DNA of 45,174 bases, from IMG/VR virus record IMGVR_UViG_3300009636_000184, positions 1-45,174 of that record, one strand, 5' to 3'. A program made the position numbers and the translations under genes. Position 1 is the first letter of the stretch; each line of letters starts with the position of its first letter. Source of the DNA: a virus. Shown here in pieces: positions 40,396 to 45,174 of this stretch. The notes below the pieces were generated by a model. That model saw only the letters and a list, made by a program, of their open reading frames with translations, did no database searches and was not told the DNA's origin.

Positions 40396-40424
40396 GGATT
40401 TAAGTATATAATTCCCCTAAATAG
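40395..40424 (+). repeat. Right inverted repeat of cassette 2
   Basis: GGGATTTAAGTATATAATTC then CCCTAAATAG. It pairs with the left copy at 20 of 22 core positions and matches the right copy of cassette 1 through TATATAATTCCC and CTAAATAG. Confidence 0.8.
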
Positions 40425-40427
40425 TTC

Positions 40428-40455
40428 TTGACATTTACCGAGAGTTTGGTACACT
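40428..40455 (+). promoter_or_regulatory. Promoter after cassette 2
   Basis: TTGACA (40428-40433), 16 bases, TACACT (40450-40455). A decayed operator GGTACACTGGTAG covers the -10. Same distance from the cassette as the 20562 promoter. Confidence 0.6.
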
Positions 40456-40480
40456 GGTAGTGCATAGTGGAACATCGGAT

Positions 40481-40512
40481 GACGGGAGGGAGTGGGCAGA
40501 CTTTCTCCCGTC
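40481..40512 (+). other. Hairpin in the 5' leader of the 40534 gene
   Basis: GACGGGAG (40481-40488) pairs perfectly with CTCCCGTC (40505-40512), loop 16 bases. No T run. Equivalent in position to the leader hairpin at 20603. Confidence 0.5.
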
Positions 40513-40533
40513 AAAATCTTCGGAGGAGACGAT

Positions 40534-41139
40534 ATGAGCGATTCAAAGACAGCCAAAGCCGCAGCGAAAGCCGTGGCACGGTCGCAGCAAACCACAAAGG
40601 AAGAGCGGACTCCCCAACGGCGTATCGAGGATGTCATAAAGGGTGTCCGGTCGCATCGGTTTGTGCCGCCGCTTGAATTATTGTTCTTCGTGGAGCAGTT
40701 TGAGGCATATGCGACGGCATTGGTGACTCTATTGAATCGGGCGTTGAAGGCTGAAACTAAGGTCGCTGATTTGATCGCCAAGAACGAGGAATTCCGTGCG
40801 GTATACGAGCAAGAGAACCGCACCGCGTCCCTCAAGGTCGAGCGGGTTCTGGACGACGAAGTGAAGGTCTCGGCGGTTGCGGAGACCCCTGTGAGCTACA
40901 TCCTGTTCGACAAACAACCTCGCCAGCCGAATCGCAAGACCGACTGGTGGATTATTCGGGCATCGCGGGATAACAGCCCGCTCGGTCGCGTGTTCTTTTT
41001 TCTGCAATGGCGTAAGTTCGCGTTCGAGGGTATCACGGGCTACGTCTTTGACGCCGACTGCCTGCAAGAAATCACGGACTTCGTGAAAGAGCAAAACGAA
41101 AAACGGAAGCGGGGATACGGCATTGCGCCGATACTGTGA
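40534..41139 (+). CDS. Hypothetical protein downstream of cassette 2
   Basis: 201 residues from ATG 40534 (GGAGGAG upstream); earlier in-frame GTG 40492 lies in the leader hairpin. A Lys/Ala-rich N-terminus precedes RRIEDVIKGVRSHRFVPPLE, a helical stretch (EQFEAYATALVTLLNRALKA), coiled-coil-like acidic/basic residues, and an aromatic, strand-rich C-terminal half (TDWWIIRASRDNSPLGRVFFF). No family recognised. Controlled by its own promoter and hairpin leader; the next three genes overlap in series, forming an operon of small proteins. Confidence 0.6.
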   Translation: MSDSKTAKAAAKAVARSQQTTKEERTPQRRIEDVIKGVRSHRFVPPLELLFFVEQFEAYATALVTLLNRALKAETKVADLIAKNEEFRAVYEQENRTASLKVERVLDDEVKVSAVAETPVSYILFDKQPRQPNRKTDWWIIRASRDNSPLGRVFFFLQWRKFAFEGITGYVFDADCLQEITDFVKEQNEKRKRGYGIAPIL

Positions 41140-41336
41140 TTAAAATCGTCGAGCATGATACCTCGGTCGAGACTAAGGTGATGGGTCTCGACCACCTCCC
41201 GTACTCGTGCAATTTCACAGGCGTGCCGGATGCTATATCTCTCGCGGTTCGTGGCGGCTTTGGCTTCAACATCCCTGAATTCGACTGCCGTGCCACAGAA
41301 TGGGAGCCCCATGCACATTCACACAGAAATGACTAA
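41136..41336 (+). CDS. Small hypothetical protein
   Basis: 66 residues from GTG 41136 overlapping the previous stop (GTGA). Begins IKIVEHDTSVETKVMG, has a Cys pair (YSCNF and FDC) and a His-rich end (EPHAHSHRND). Not recognised. Translational coupling on both sides supports its being real. It may bind metal through the terminal His residues; no more can be said. Confidence 0.5.
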   Translation: MIKIVEHDTSVETKVMGLDHLPYSCNFTGVPDAISLAVRGGFGFNIPEFDCRATEWEPHAHSHRND

Positions 41337-41496
41337 CGGCGCGGTCAGCGTCGGCTACAACATCGAGGACGAAGCGACGGCTCGCCGGTGGTTCGACGGC
41401 GTTGTGAAATCGTTGACGGAGATGGGCTTCGTCGGCGATGTGGTTCTGTCGGACCTCGGAATCGACATGAAGCGGGAGACCATCCATGCTGCGTGA
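41311..41496 (+). CDS. Small hypothetical protein
   Basis: 61 residues from ATG 41311 (GGGAG upstream), overlapping the previous gene by 26 nt; ATG 41329 (ATGACTAA overlap) is an alternative. Pattern: HIHTEMTNGAVSVGYNI, then EATARRWFDGVVKSLTEMG, DVVLSDLGI. A ferredoxin-like beta-alpha-beta would fit. No enzyme residues. Part of the overlapping small-gene operon 40534-42145. Confidence 0.5.
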   Translation: MHIHTEMTNGAVSVGYNIEDEATARRWFDGVVKSLTEMGFVGDVVLSDLGIDMKRETIHAA

Positions 41497-41818
41497 CAAA
41501 GCTGGTAATCGGCTATATCGTCGGGTTGAAATCAAGATTTTCTTTCCCGACAAGATTTTCCCCGTTAAGAAAATGCACCAGTACGCGGAGCCGCATAAGG
41601 GTTTCAGCCCCGAAGGTATTGACGACCTGCTGATGCAGACGACCGACAAGCTGGACCAGCTTTATCCGTGGTGGGAATTCAAATGTGTAGAGTTGACCCC
41701 GGAAGGTCGCACTGCGCGGTACAATTTTGTGATGGTCGGCTATCGCACGGACTTCGTCGCGCTGAAGGAAAAGCTAGACGCCGTGCCGACCCCGCCCGAG
41801 GTGAAAAGTGAAGCATGA
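41486..41818 (+). CDS. Hypothetical protein
   Basis: 110 residues, ATG 41486 after GGGAG, overlapping the previous gene by 11 nt. Mixed alpha/beta: RRVEIKIFFPDKIFPVKKM, then GIDDLLMQTTDKLDQLYPWW, then RTARYNFVMVGYRTDFVAL. Ends with a Pro/acidic tail. Strand-helix-strand order resembles a small beta-alpha-beta fold. Not recognised. Its stop overlaps the GTG of the next gene. Confidence 0.55.
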   Translation: MLRDKAGNRLYRRVEIKIFFPDKIFPVKKMHQYAEPHKGFSPEGIDDLLMQTTDKLDQLYPWWEFKCVELTPEGRTARYNFVMVGYRTDFVALKEKLDAVPTPPEVKSEA

Positions 41819-41969
41819 ACTGTACGACATTTGGTTCGACGAAACCGCTCGGCGTCTTGCGTGGAAAGTTCAACTGATTGATTATGTGGCGGGGTTTGAG
41901 ACCGAGGGACAGGCTCAGCGGTATGTGACGGCGGTCAAGGCTGAACGCAAGAAGCTAGGGCTGAAATAG
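41808..41969 (+). CDS. Small helical hypothetical protein
   Basis: 53 residues from GTG 41808 with GAGGTG upstream; it overlaps the previous gene by 11 nt. Helical and charged: ELYDIWFDETARRLAWKV, then ETEGQAQRYVTAVKAERK. Such a short DNA- or protein-binding helix pair is common in phage early operons. Not recognised. Confidence 0.5.
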   Translation: MKHELYDIWFDETARRLAWKVQLIDYVAGFETEGQAQRYVTAVKAERKKLGLK

Positions 41970-41998
41970 CGTCTGGAATTTAACAGGGAGTTAAGAAA

Positions 41999-42145
41999 AT
42001 GAGATGGCTGCGGACGAAGTTGAAGCAAATAACGGAAGCGCGAAAAAGTCCATGTCCTGTTTGCAAAGCCCCGGTTGGGCAGATTTGTAAGAACTATCGA
42101 GGCGAAGGCGTTCAATACGTTCATGCCTCAAGGTATAAAACTTAA
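41999..42145 (+). CDS. Small zinc-finger protein
   Basis: 48 residues, ATG 41999 after GGGAG. CPVCKAPVGQIC (C19, C22, C30) followed by a later VHASRY (H42) forms a C-x2-C-x7-C-H site recurring in many phage and actinobacterial mini-proteins ('CP.C.A..G..C...H..R'). N-terminal half is basic (RWLRTKLKQITEARK), fitting nucleic-acid binding. Last gene of the small-gene operon; converges on the leftward pair at 42153. Confidence 0.6.
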   Translation: MRWLRTKLKQITEARKSPCPVCKAPVGQICKNYRGEGVQYVHASRYKT

Positions 42146-42152
42146 GGGCATC

Positions 42153-42329
42153 TTAACTCGTCGGAAATAGTGGTTTCGGCGTCATAAGCCAACACTCAGG
42201 CAGTCCACACGGGCATTTCTTGCACTCCGTAACGTGAGCCGCCAAGCAGGCTGTATATCCGCAAGTCCACTTTGCCCCGCAAACCTTGCAGACGTGCTCC
42301 TGAGTCCAGACTTCCTCGTTGGCTGCCAT
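42153..42329 (-). CDS. Leftward Cys-rich zinc protein
   Basis: 58 residues from ATG 42329, overlapping the upstream stop as TAATG. Eight Cys and a His (CKVCGAKWTCGYTACLAAH, then ECKKCPCGLPEC) probably hold two zinc ions. Second gene of a two-gene leftward operon divergent from lysin. Not recognised; DNA- or protein-binding is plausible. Confidence 0.55.
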   Translation of the reverse strand: MAANEEVWTQEHVCKVCGAKWTCGYTACLAAHVTECKKCPCGLPECWLMTPKPLFPTS

Positions 42330-42484
42330 TAGACGCCTTTGCTCACGAGCAGGGCGACGTGGATGACCTCGAAGTTGTAATCCTCGTCGGGTTCCTGTTG
42401 CCACCGCTCGAAAGCGGTGATGTCATTTCGAAGAGCGGCATCCCAGCGAATATAAGCTTCAACTAGCTGACGCAGACCTTCCAT
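42329..42484 (-). CDS. Leftward small hypothetical protein divergent from lysin
   Basis: 51 residues from ATG 42484, preceded by GGAGG and placed about ten bases after the predicted transcript start. Helical and acidic: GLRQLVEAYIRWDAAL, then DITAFERWQQEPDEDYN. Because its promoter shares -35 bases back to back with the lysin promoter, it could be a regulator or antagonist of lysis; that is inference only. Confidence 0.55.
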   Translation of the reverse strand: MEGLRQLVEAYIRWDAALRNDITAFERWQQEPDEDYNFEVIHVALLVSKGV

Positions 42485-42500
42485 GGTTGCCTCCACAGAC

Positions 42501-42529
42501 ATGATACGAAAAAGTTCTTGACTTGTCAA
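42501..42529 (-). promoter_or_regulatory. Leftward sigma-70 promoter, back-to-back with lysin promoter
   Basis: Read leftward: TTGACA (42529-42524), 17 bases, TATCAT (42506-42501). Near-consensus. Its -35 touches the -35 of the rightward promoter, together forming the near-palindrome TTGACTTGTCAA at 42518-42529. Confidence 0.75.
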
Positions 42530-42546
42530 CAGTACGAGAGTACTAT
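42518..42546 (+). promoter_or_regulatory. Lysin promoter with GTACT operator box, leaderless
   Basis: TTGACT (42518-42523), 17 bases, TACTAT (42541-42546). Box AGTAC-GAGA-GTACTAT at 42531-42546. Transcription is predicted to begin at the A of the ATG at 42553; no Shine-Dalgarno is present. Confidence 0.75.
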
Positions 42547-42552
42547 GTGTCT

Positions 42553-43017
42553 ATGGCAAGTTTCCAGATTGCGGTTGCACTGACCCTCCAGCACGAGGGC
42601 GGCTATGTCGATAACCCAGCGGACCCCGGCGGTGCGACGAACATGGGAGTTGAACAGCGAGACGTGCCGGACATTCCGATTCGGACACTCACTGTGGAGC
42701 AGGCAACGGCGTTCTACTCGGCGAATTACTGGAAGCCTTTTTATTCGCAAATTAACGACCAAGCCGGGGCATCAAAACTTTTTGACATGGGCGTGTTGTT
42801 TGGCATCACTGAAGCAGTCGAACAAATTCAGCGTGTGCTGCAAATCGAGCCTGATGGTGACTTTGGTCCTGAGACTCTATGCTACGTGAATGAAGCCGGG
42901 AGTGGTCTGCTCGCGGCGTACAAGGCGGCGATGCTGCAGCGGGCGAGAGCGATTACAGAAGAGAGACCCAGTGAAATCATATTCTTGAACGGCTGGATGA
43001 ATCGAATCAACTCGTGA
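42553..43017 (+). CDS. Endolysin, glycoside hydrolase family 108 muramidase
   Basis: 154 residues from ATG 42553; the frame opens ten codons earlier but only within the promoter. The family hallmark LQHEGGYVDNPADPGGATNM has catalytic E15, followed by the YWKPFYSQI helix region and a C-terminal peptidoglycan-binding-3-like part (QRVLQIEPDGDFGPET). It cuts the glycan chain of peptidoglycan to release progeny. No signal peptide or membrane anchor, so a holin is needed; the tiny hydrophobic gene at 43140 is a candidate. Transcription is from an operator-bearing promoter and may be leaderless. Confidence 0.9.
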   Translation: MASFQIAVALTLQHEGGYVDNPADPGGATNMGVEQRDVPDIPIRTLTVEQATAFYSANYWKPFYSQINDQAGASKLFDMGVLFGITEAVEQIQRVLQIEPDGDFGPETLCYVNEAGSGLLAAYKAAMLQRARAITEERPSEIIFLNGWMNRINS

Positions 43018-43021
43018 AACG

Positions 43022-43046
43022 GACTTTTTTCGCCATAAGTGAGAGA
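43022..43046 (+). promoter_or_regulatory. Late-element copy 4 after lysin
   Basis: GACT-N5-CGCC followed by ATAAGTGAGAG, the closest match to the consensus of the four. It lies 94 nt upstream of the small membrane gene at 43140. Confidence 0.5.
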
Positions 43047-43139
43047 ACAATTTGACCCAGTCGGCGGGGGACAAGACTTCACATGACAGGGAGTCTATAA
43101 AACCAAAGAAATACGCCGACACTTTTTCTGGAGGATAAC

Positions 43140-43301
43140 ATGTTTCATCATGCATTGGAGTTGGTTGGAGTTGTTGCGATTGGATACGCGATCTACAAGC
43201 ACTACGGCGCGGCGGTGTTGCTGGCGGACGTAAAGGCCGCTGTCGCGAAGGCTGAGGCAACGGTTGCGACAATCAAAGCCGACCTTGCAAAATACTTGTG
43301 A
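43140..43301 (+). CDS. Small single-pass membrane protein, holin candidate
   Basis: 53 residues, ATG 43140 after GGAGG. A short hydrophobic helix (ELVGVVAIGYAIYKHYGAAV, about 7-26) and an Ala/Lys amphipathic helix (KAAVAKAEATVATIKADLA). Location right after lysin and downstream of a late element makes a holin or antiholin role possible, though one weak transmembrane helix is minimal. Its stop overlaps the GTG start of the following HNH gene. Alternatively it is a minor virion or tail component. Confidence 0.55.
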   Translation: MFHHALELVGVVAIGYAIYKHYGAAVLLADVKAAVAKAEATVATIKADLAKYL

Positions 43302-43717
43302 ACGCAGAGACTAAGCGGAAGATTGGCAAAGCCAATCGAGGGCGGGTTCCATGGAACAAAAAGCCGCTCACGCTGGCAGAGCGTTCAGCTTTGTATCGCT
43401 GGCGTCACCCGGCAAAAGTTAAGCATGCGGTTCAAGTATGGCAGACGGAGCACCCAGACTATGACCGGCGCTGGCGATACGGTATAACGCAGGTCGAATT
43501 TAATCGGGTGTTGCACGAAGTTCAGCATGACCTATGTGCGGTTTGTGGGCTACCGTTTGAAAATAGTTTTGATACCACAATAGACCACAATCACGTAACG
43601 GGACAGTTTCGGGGCGTAGTCCATCGAAAATGCAACCGGTTTATTAGTCACGTCGAGCACAATGAGCCTTTGATTCAAAAGGCCCGGGAGTACTTGACTC
43701 GTTCGGAGAGTAAATGA
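43298..43717 (+). CDS. Endonuclease VII-like HNH with NUMOD3-type N-terminus
   Basis: 139 residues from GTG 43298 (GTGA overlap with the previous gene, no own ribosome site). Residues 3-25 (ETKRKIGKANRGRVPWNKK) match the NUMOD3 DNA-binding motif of homing endonucleases. The C-terminal half has YGITQVEFNRVL, CAVCGLPF, TIDHNHVTGQFR and VVHRKCNRFI, i.e. the endonuclease VII site with one Cys replaced by His. Clear homing-nuclease architecture. Inserted in the lysis-side operon. Confidence 0.85.
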   Translation: MNAETKRKIGKANRGRVPWNKKPLTLAERSALYRWRHPAKVKHAVQVWQTEHPDYDRRWRYGITQVEFNRVLHEVQHDLCAVCGLPFENSFDTTIDHNHVTGQFRGVVHRKCNRFISHVEHNEPLIQKAREYLTRSESK

Positions 43718-43962
43718 CAGTTCAGAGTTGCTTGGCTGAGCGGCCTGTGCCTGAGGTTGCGATGGGAGCCACAAGACTAATCTTCGAATTCAAGTGCCGT
43801 TTTGGACATAAGACGGAGCAGCGATTTCCTCCCGGGACTTCGTATGACGCGCATCCGCACATCATTTGCATGAAGTGTCCCCAAGGGGTTATCGAGCGTG
43901 CGTACTTGATCTTCGCCTGCCCAGAACGAGAGAAGAAGAGCGATGTCACAGGAAAGGCATAA
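43714..43962 (+). CDS. Small zinc-ribbon-like protein
   Basis: 82 residues, ATG 43714 (ATGA overlap). FEFKCRFGH and IICMKCPQGVIERAYL contribute C/H pairs for zinc; a FmdB-like 'FEFKCRFGH...F...C..CP' pattern is suggested. It ends with a basic tail. Not recognised with certainty. The next gene starts 20 nt before its stop. Confidence 0.55.
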   Translation: MTVQSCLAERPVPEVAMGATRLIFEFKCRFGHKTEQRFPPGTSYDAHPHIICMKCPQGVIERAYLIFACPEREKKSDVTGKA

Positions 43963-44275
43963 ATACTACTGCTCGCCGTGCAAGGAAATACTGTTCGGGA
44001 CGAACCCCGCCGCCCTTGCTGCCAATGTCAACGAGCACAACTTTGAACGTCACCCGATGTCATCCTGCATGTGGAACGAACACTCGATAACTCTCTCTGC
44101 TTACTATATCACCCCGGAAGACGACGGCGCACTTCCTCAACTCACAGACGGTGGCCCACGCCCAGAATACACAGTCCCATACATCAACAAAGAAGTGTGG
44201 GGCGACGCGAAGAAAGCACCCGACATCACATCGGAGGACATTCGCCTGTTGGCGATGAACAAAATTAAGTGGTAG
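43943..44275 (+). CDS. Hypothetical protein with C2H2-like knuckle
   Basis: 110 residues, ATG 43943. N-terminal YYCSPCKEILFG, then NEHNFERHPMSSC gives a C-x2-C ... H-x4-H-type zinc finger (about 10-37). The remainder is polar, with ALPQLTDGGPRPEY and a charged helical end. A DNA-binding or adaptor role is plausible. It overlaps both the preceding gene and the tiny membrane gene downstream. Confidence 0.55.
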   Translation: MSQERHKYYCSPCKEILFGTNPAALAANVNEHNFERHPMSSCMWNEHSITLSAYYITPEDDGALPQLTDGGPRPEYTVPYINKEVWGDAKKAPDITSEDIRLLAMNKIKW

Positions 44276-44361
44276 TTCTCAAACTAATTCTGCTTTGGCT
44301 TCTGATTACGTTTATCGGCGGGCTTGTGGACCGCATCATCATGACATGGAGGAGTAAATGA
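44269..44361 (+). CDS. Thirty-residue membrane micro-protein
   Basis: GTG 44269 lies inside the end of the previous gene and TGA (44359-44361) overlaps the next ATG. Sequence: VVLKLILLWLLITFIGGLV then DRIIMTWRSK, one clean transmembrane helix with a positive cytoplasmic end. No obvious ribosome site except coupling. Similar micro-proteins are lysis regulators or membrane toxins in phages; function here unknown. Confidence 0.45.
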   Translation: MVVLKLILLWLLITFIGGLVDRIIMTWRSK

Positions 44362-44585
44362 CGGACGCTGAGAATTGGTTTGAAAGTTGCGGAGTGCTGA
44401 TTACGGGTGGCAATGCGCTGGCTCGCAGCATCGGTCACGTCCCCGGACGGTGCCCGAAGATTTCGCCTACTATCCCATGCACCTGTGGGGCAGGCAAGCA
44501 GCAACAGCTTGCACTCGCCGACTGGGATAATCTGGTGCAGGACATCACAGGCGTGCCGACGGGGTCAAACTTCTACAAGAAATAG
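44358..44585 (+). CDS. Small Cys-containing hypothetical protein
   Basis: 75 residues, ATG 44358 after GGAGGAG. Contains ENWFESCGVL, GRCPKISPTIPCTCGAGKQQQ (three Cys, possible zinc with the first) and LADWDNLVQDITGVPTG. Not recognised. Ends just before a strong promoter. Confidence 0.5.
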   Translation: MTDAENWFESCGVLITGGNALARSIGHVPGRCPKISPTIPCTCGAGKQQQLALADWDNLVQDITGVPTGSNFYKK

Positions 44586-44586
44586 C

Positions 44587-44615
44587 TTGACATCGGTGCG
44601 GCGACGCAGTATACT
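44587..44615 (+). promoter_or_regulatory. Strong sigma-70 promoter for the last gene
   Basis: TTGACA (44587-44592), 17 bases, TATACT (44610-44615). One of the best promoters in the window; no GTACT repeat. It drives a leader of about 170 nt. Confidence 0.8.
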
Positions 44616-44661
44616 GATTCTGGCTCACAGTAGACGAGTCGTACGAAAGGGACGGTGCCAC

Positions 44662-44685
44662 ATGAGAGAATCCAAGACCCGCTAA
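44662..44685 (+). CDS. Possible leader peptide
   Basis: ATG at 44662 encodes MRESKTR and a TAA at 44683-44685. The stop sits in the loop of the CCCGC/GCGGG hairpin (44678-44692). AAAGGG lies about ten bases upstream. Such short coding units before structured leaders can act in attenuation, but this one may be chance. Confidence 0.3.
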   Translation: MRESKTR

Positions 44686-44771
44686 AGGCGGGACCCCCGA
44701 ATACTTAAATGAAAAAGCAGTGCATGACGGCGGTGCGGTGGAGGGAAATTTCCCAGTGAAGCCACACCGCC
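44678..44771 (+). ncRNA. Structured 5' leader
   Basis: CCCGC (44678-44682) pairs with GCGGG (44688-44692). A larger stem joins GGCGGT (44729-44734) to ACCGCC (44766-44771) and GTGG (44738-44741) to CCAC (44762-44765), enclosing the palindrome GGGAAATTTCCC (44743-44754). No matching riboswitch class is recognised. Confidence 0.4.
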
Positions 44772-44793
44772 AGTCGTGTTTTCGGAGCGCATT

Positions 44794-45174
44794 ATGGCAC
44801 TTGATTTGTGGTCCGCAGAATACTACGAGCAAAAATCATGGGAGCGGGTTAAGAATGCCACGCCTGCCGACTTCGAACCGTGGGAAGAAGCCCGGGAGCG
44901 GTATATCCAGCGGAAGATTGAGCCGACGCTGCAGTTGTACAGACAATCGGACCATGATTTCTTCAAGGACTGGAATAGACGCAAGGGCGAGGTCATGCAT
45001 TCGAGTGACTTAATCATTCGGCTGCAAAAGTTAAACTCTCACATTCAAGTTCAACAACAGTATAATTTTGAAAATGACTGGGGACTCTACTCGTCGGAGC
45101 GGGGGCGTCTCCAATTTCTGACCGGCATGCCGAAGGGCTGGCTCACTGAATTTTCGTACGCGATGGTGGATGAC
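44794..45174 (+). CDS. Hypothetical protein, 3' truncated by window end
   Basis: 127 residues visible and still open at base 45174. ATG 44794 follows GGAG. Helical and charged, rich in Trp/Tyr/Glu/Arg: EYYEQKSWERVKNATPADFE, then EPTLQLYRQSDHDFFKDWN, later QFLTGMPKGWLTEFSYA. No motif recognised. It is placed behind a strong promoter and a long structured leader, so expression is likely high or regulated. Being cut off, its family cannot be judged. Confidence 0.7.
   Translation, partial: MALDLWSAEYYEQKSWERVKNATPADFEPWEEARERYIQRKIEPTLQLYRQSDHDFFKDWNRRKGEVMHSSDLIIRLQKLNSHIQVQQQYNFENDWGLYSSERGRLQFLTGMPKGWLTEFSYAMVDD

Noticed and set aside
42140-42153. Short TTAAG/CTTAA stem between convergent genes
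   Set aside because: Five AT-rich base pairs and no T run; too weak to call a terminator.
1-45174. tRNA genes, CRISPR arrays, insertion sequences or integrase
   Set aside because: No cloverleaf-like CCA-ended sequences, no regularly spaced direct repeats, no transposase or integrase motifs were found on reading; a dedicated tRNA scan was not possible.

Overview
The window reads as part of a tailed double-stranded DNA phage genome (Caudoviricetes). It has a terminase large subunit, portal, scaffold and N4-gp56-like major capsid protein in the usual order, a phage replication/recombination set, and a GH108 endolysin. Genes are densely packed, with many 4-nt ATGA/GTGA overlaps and numerous small zinc-binding ORFs. 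Both ends are cut inside genes. The host cannot be proven from the sequence. The chitobiase-C-terminal-like (CHB_HEX_C) repeats at the left end and the secreted cargo protein at 18.5-19.4 kb are of a style common in soil Acidobacteriota, so an acidobacterial or similar Gram-negative soil host is my inference. Absence of tail genes here means morphotype (podovirus is likeliest from the capsid family) is also inference.

Layout. 0-8.8 kb: virion module (beta-rich surface protein end, TerL, portal, small protein, scaffold, major capsid, an endonuclease-VII-type homing gene, a beta-rich putative structural protein), closed by a terminator. 8.9-18.5 kb: a secreted trypsin-like protease, small zinc proteins, an endonuclease VII-like gene, a histidine phosphatase, and a 2181-residue 'polyvalent' protein with GNAT, radical SAM and M41-like metallopeptidase segments. 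Two short genes with their own Shine-Dalgarno sequences are nested in another frame of that gene. 18.5-19.4 kb: a leftward, self-contained gene for a secreted protein. 19.6-24.9 kb: membrane protein, HTH-metallophosphoesterase, RecA, dNTP-diphosphohydrolase-like and nucleoside deoxyribosyltransferase-like genes. 24.9-37.7 kb: family-A DNA polymerase, ERF annealing protein, SSB, UvrD-like helicase, Mom/DUF4338-like protein, Cas4/RecB-like nuclease and a primase-polymerase/ATPase fusion, followed by an AT-rich candidate origin. 37.9-45.2 kb: small early-type genes, HNH genes, a divergently controlled endolysin and small membrane proteins.

Regulation is the most distinctive part. Host-type TTGACN promoters recur with N16-18 spacing. 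At several loci the -10 hexamer TACTAT lies inside a repeated GTACT-N3-GTACTAT box that looks like a phage operator. A different element, GACT-N5-CGCC followed by about ten conserved bases, precedes portal, scaffold, capsid and the post-lysin gene, and may be a late or phage-polymerase promoter. Two cassettes, each one small gene flanked by about 22-bp inverted repeats, sit at 20.2 and 40.1 kb, each followed 4-5 nt later by a TTGACA promoter and a hairpin leader. Seven HNH/endonuclease-VII genes are scattered through the window. The strongest candidates for something undescribed are the operator regulon, the inverted-repeat cassettes, the late element and the nested genes with an internal promoter.
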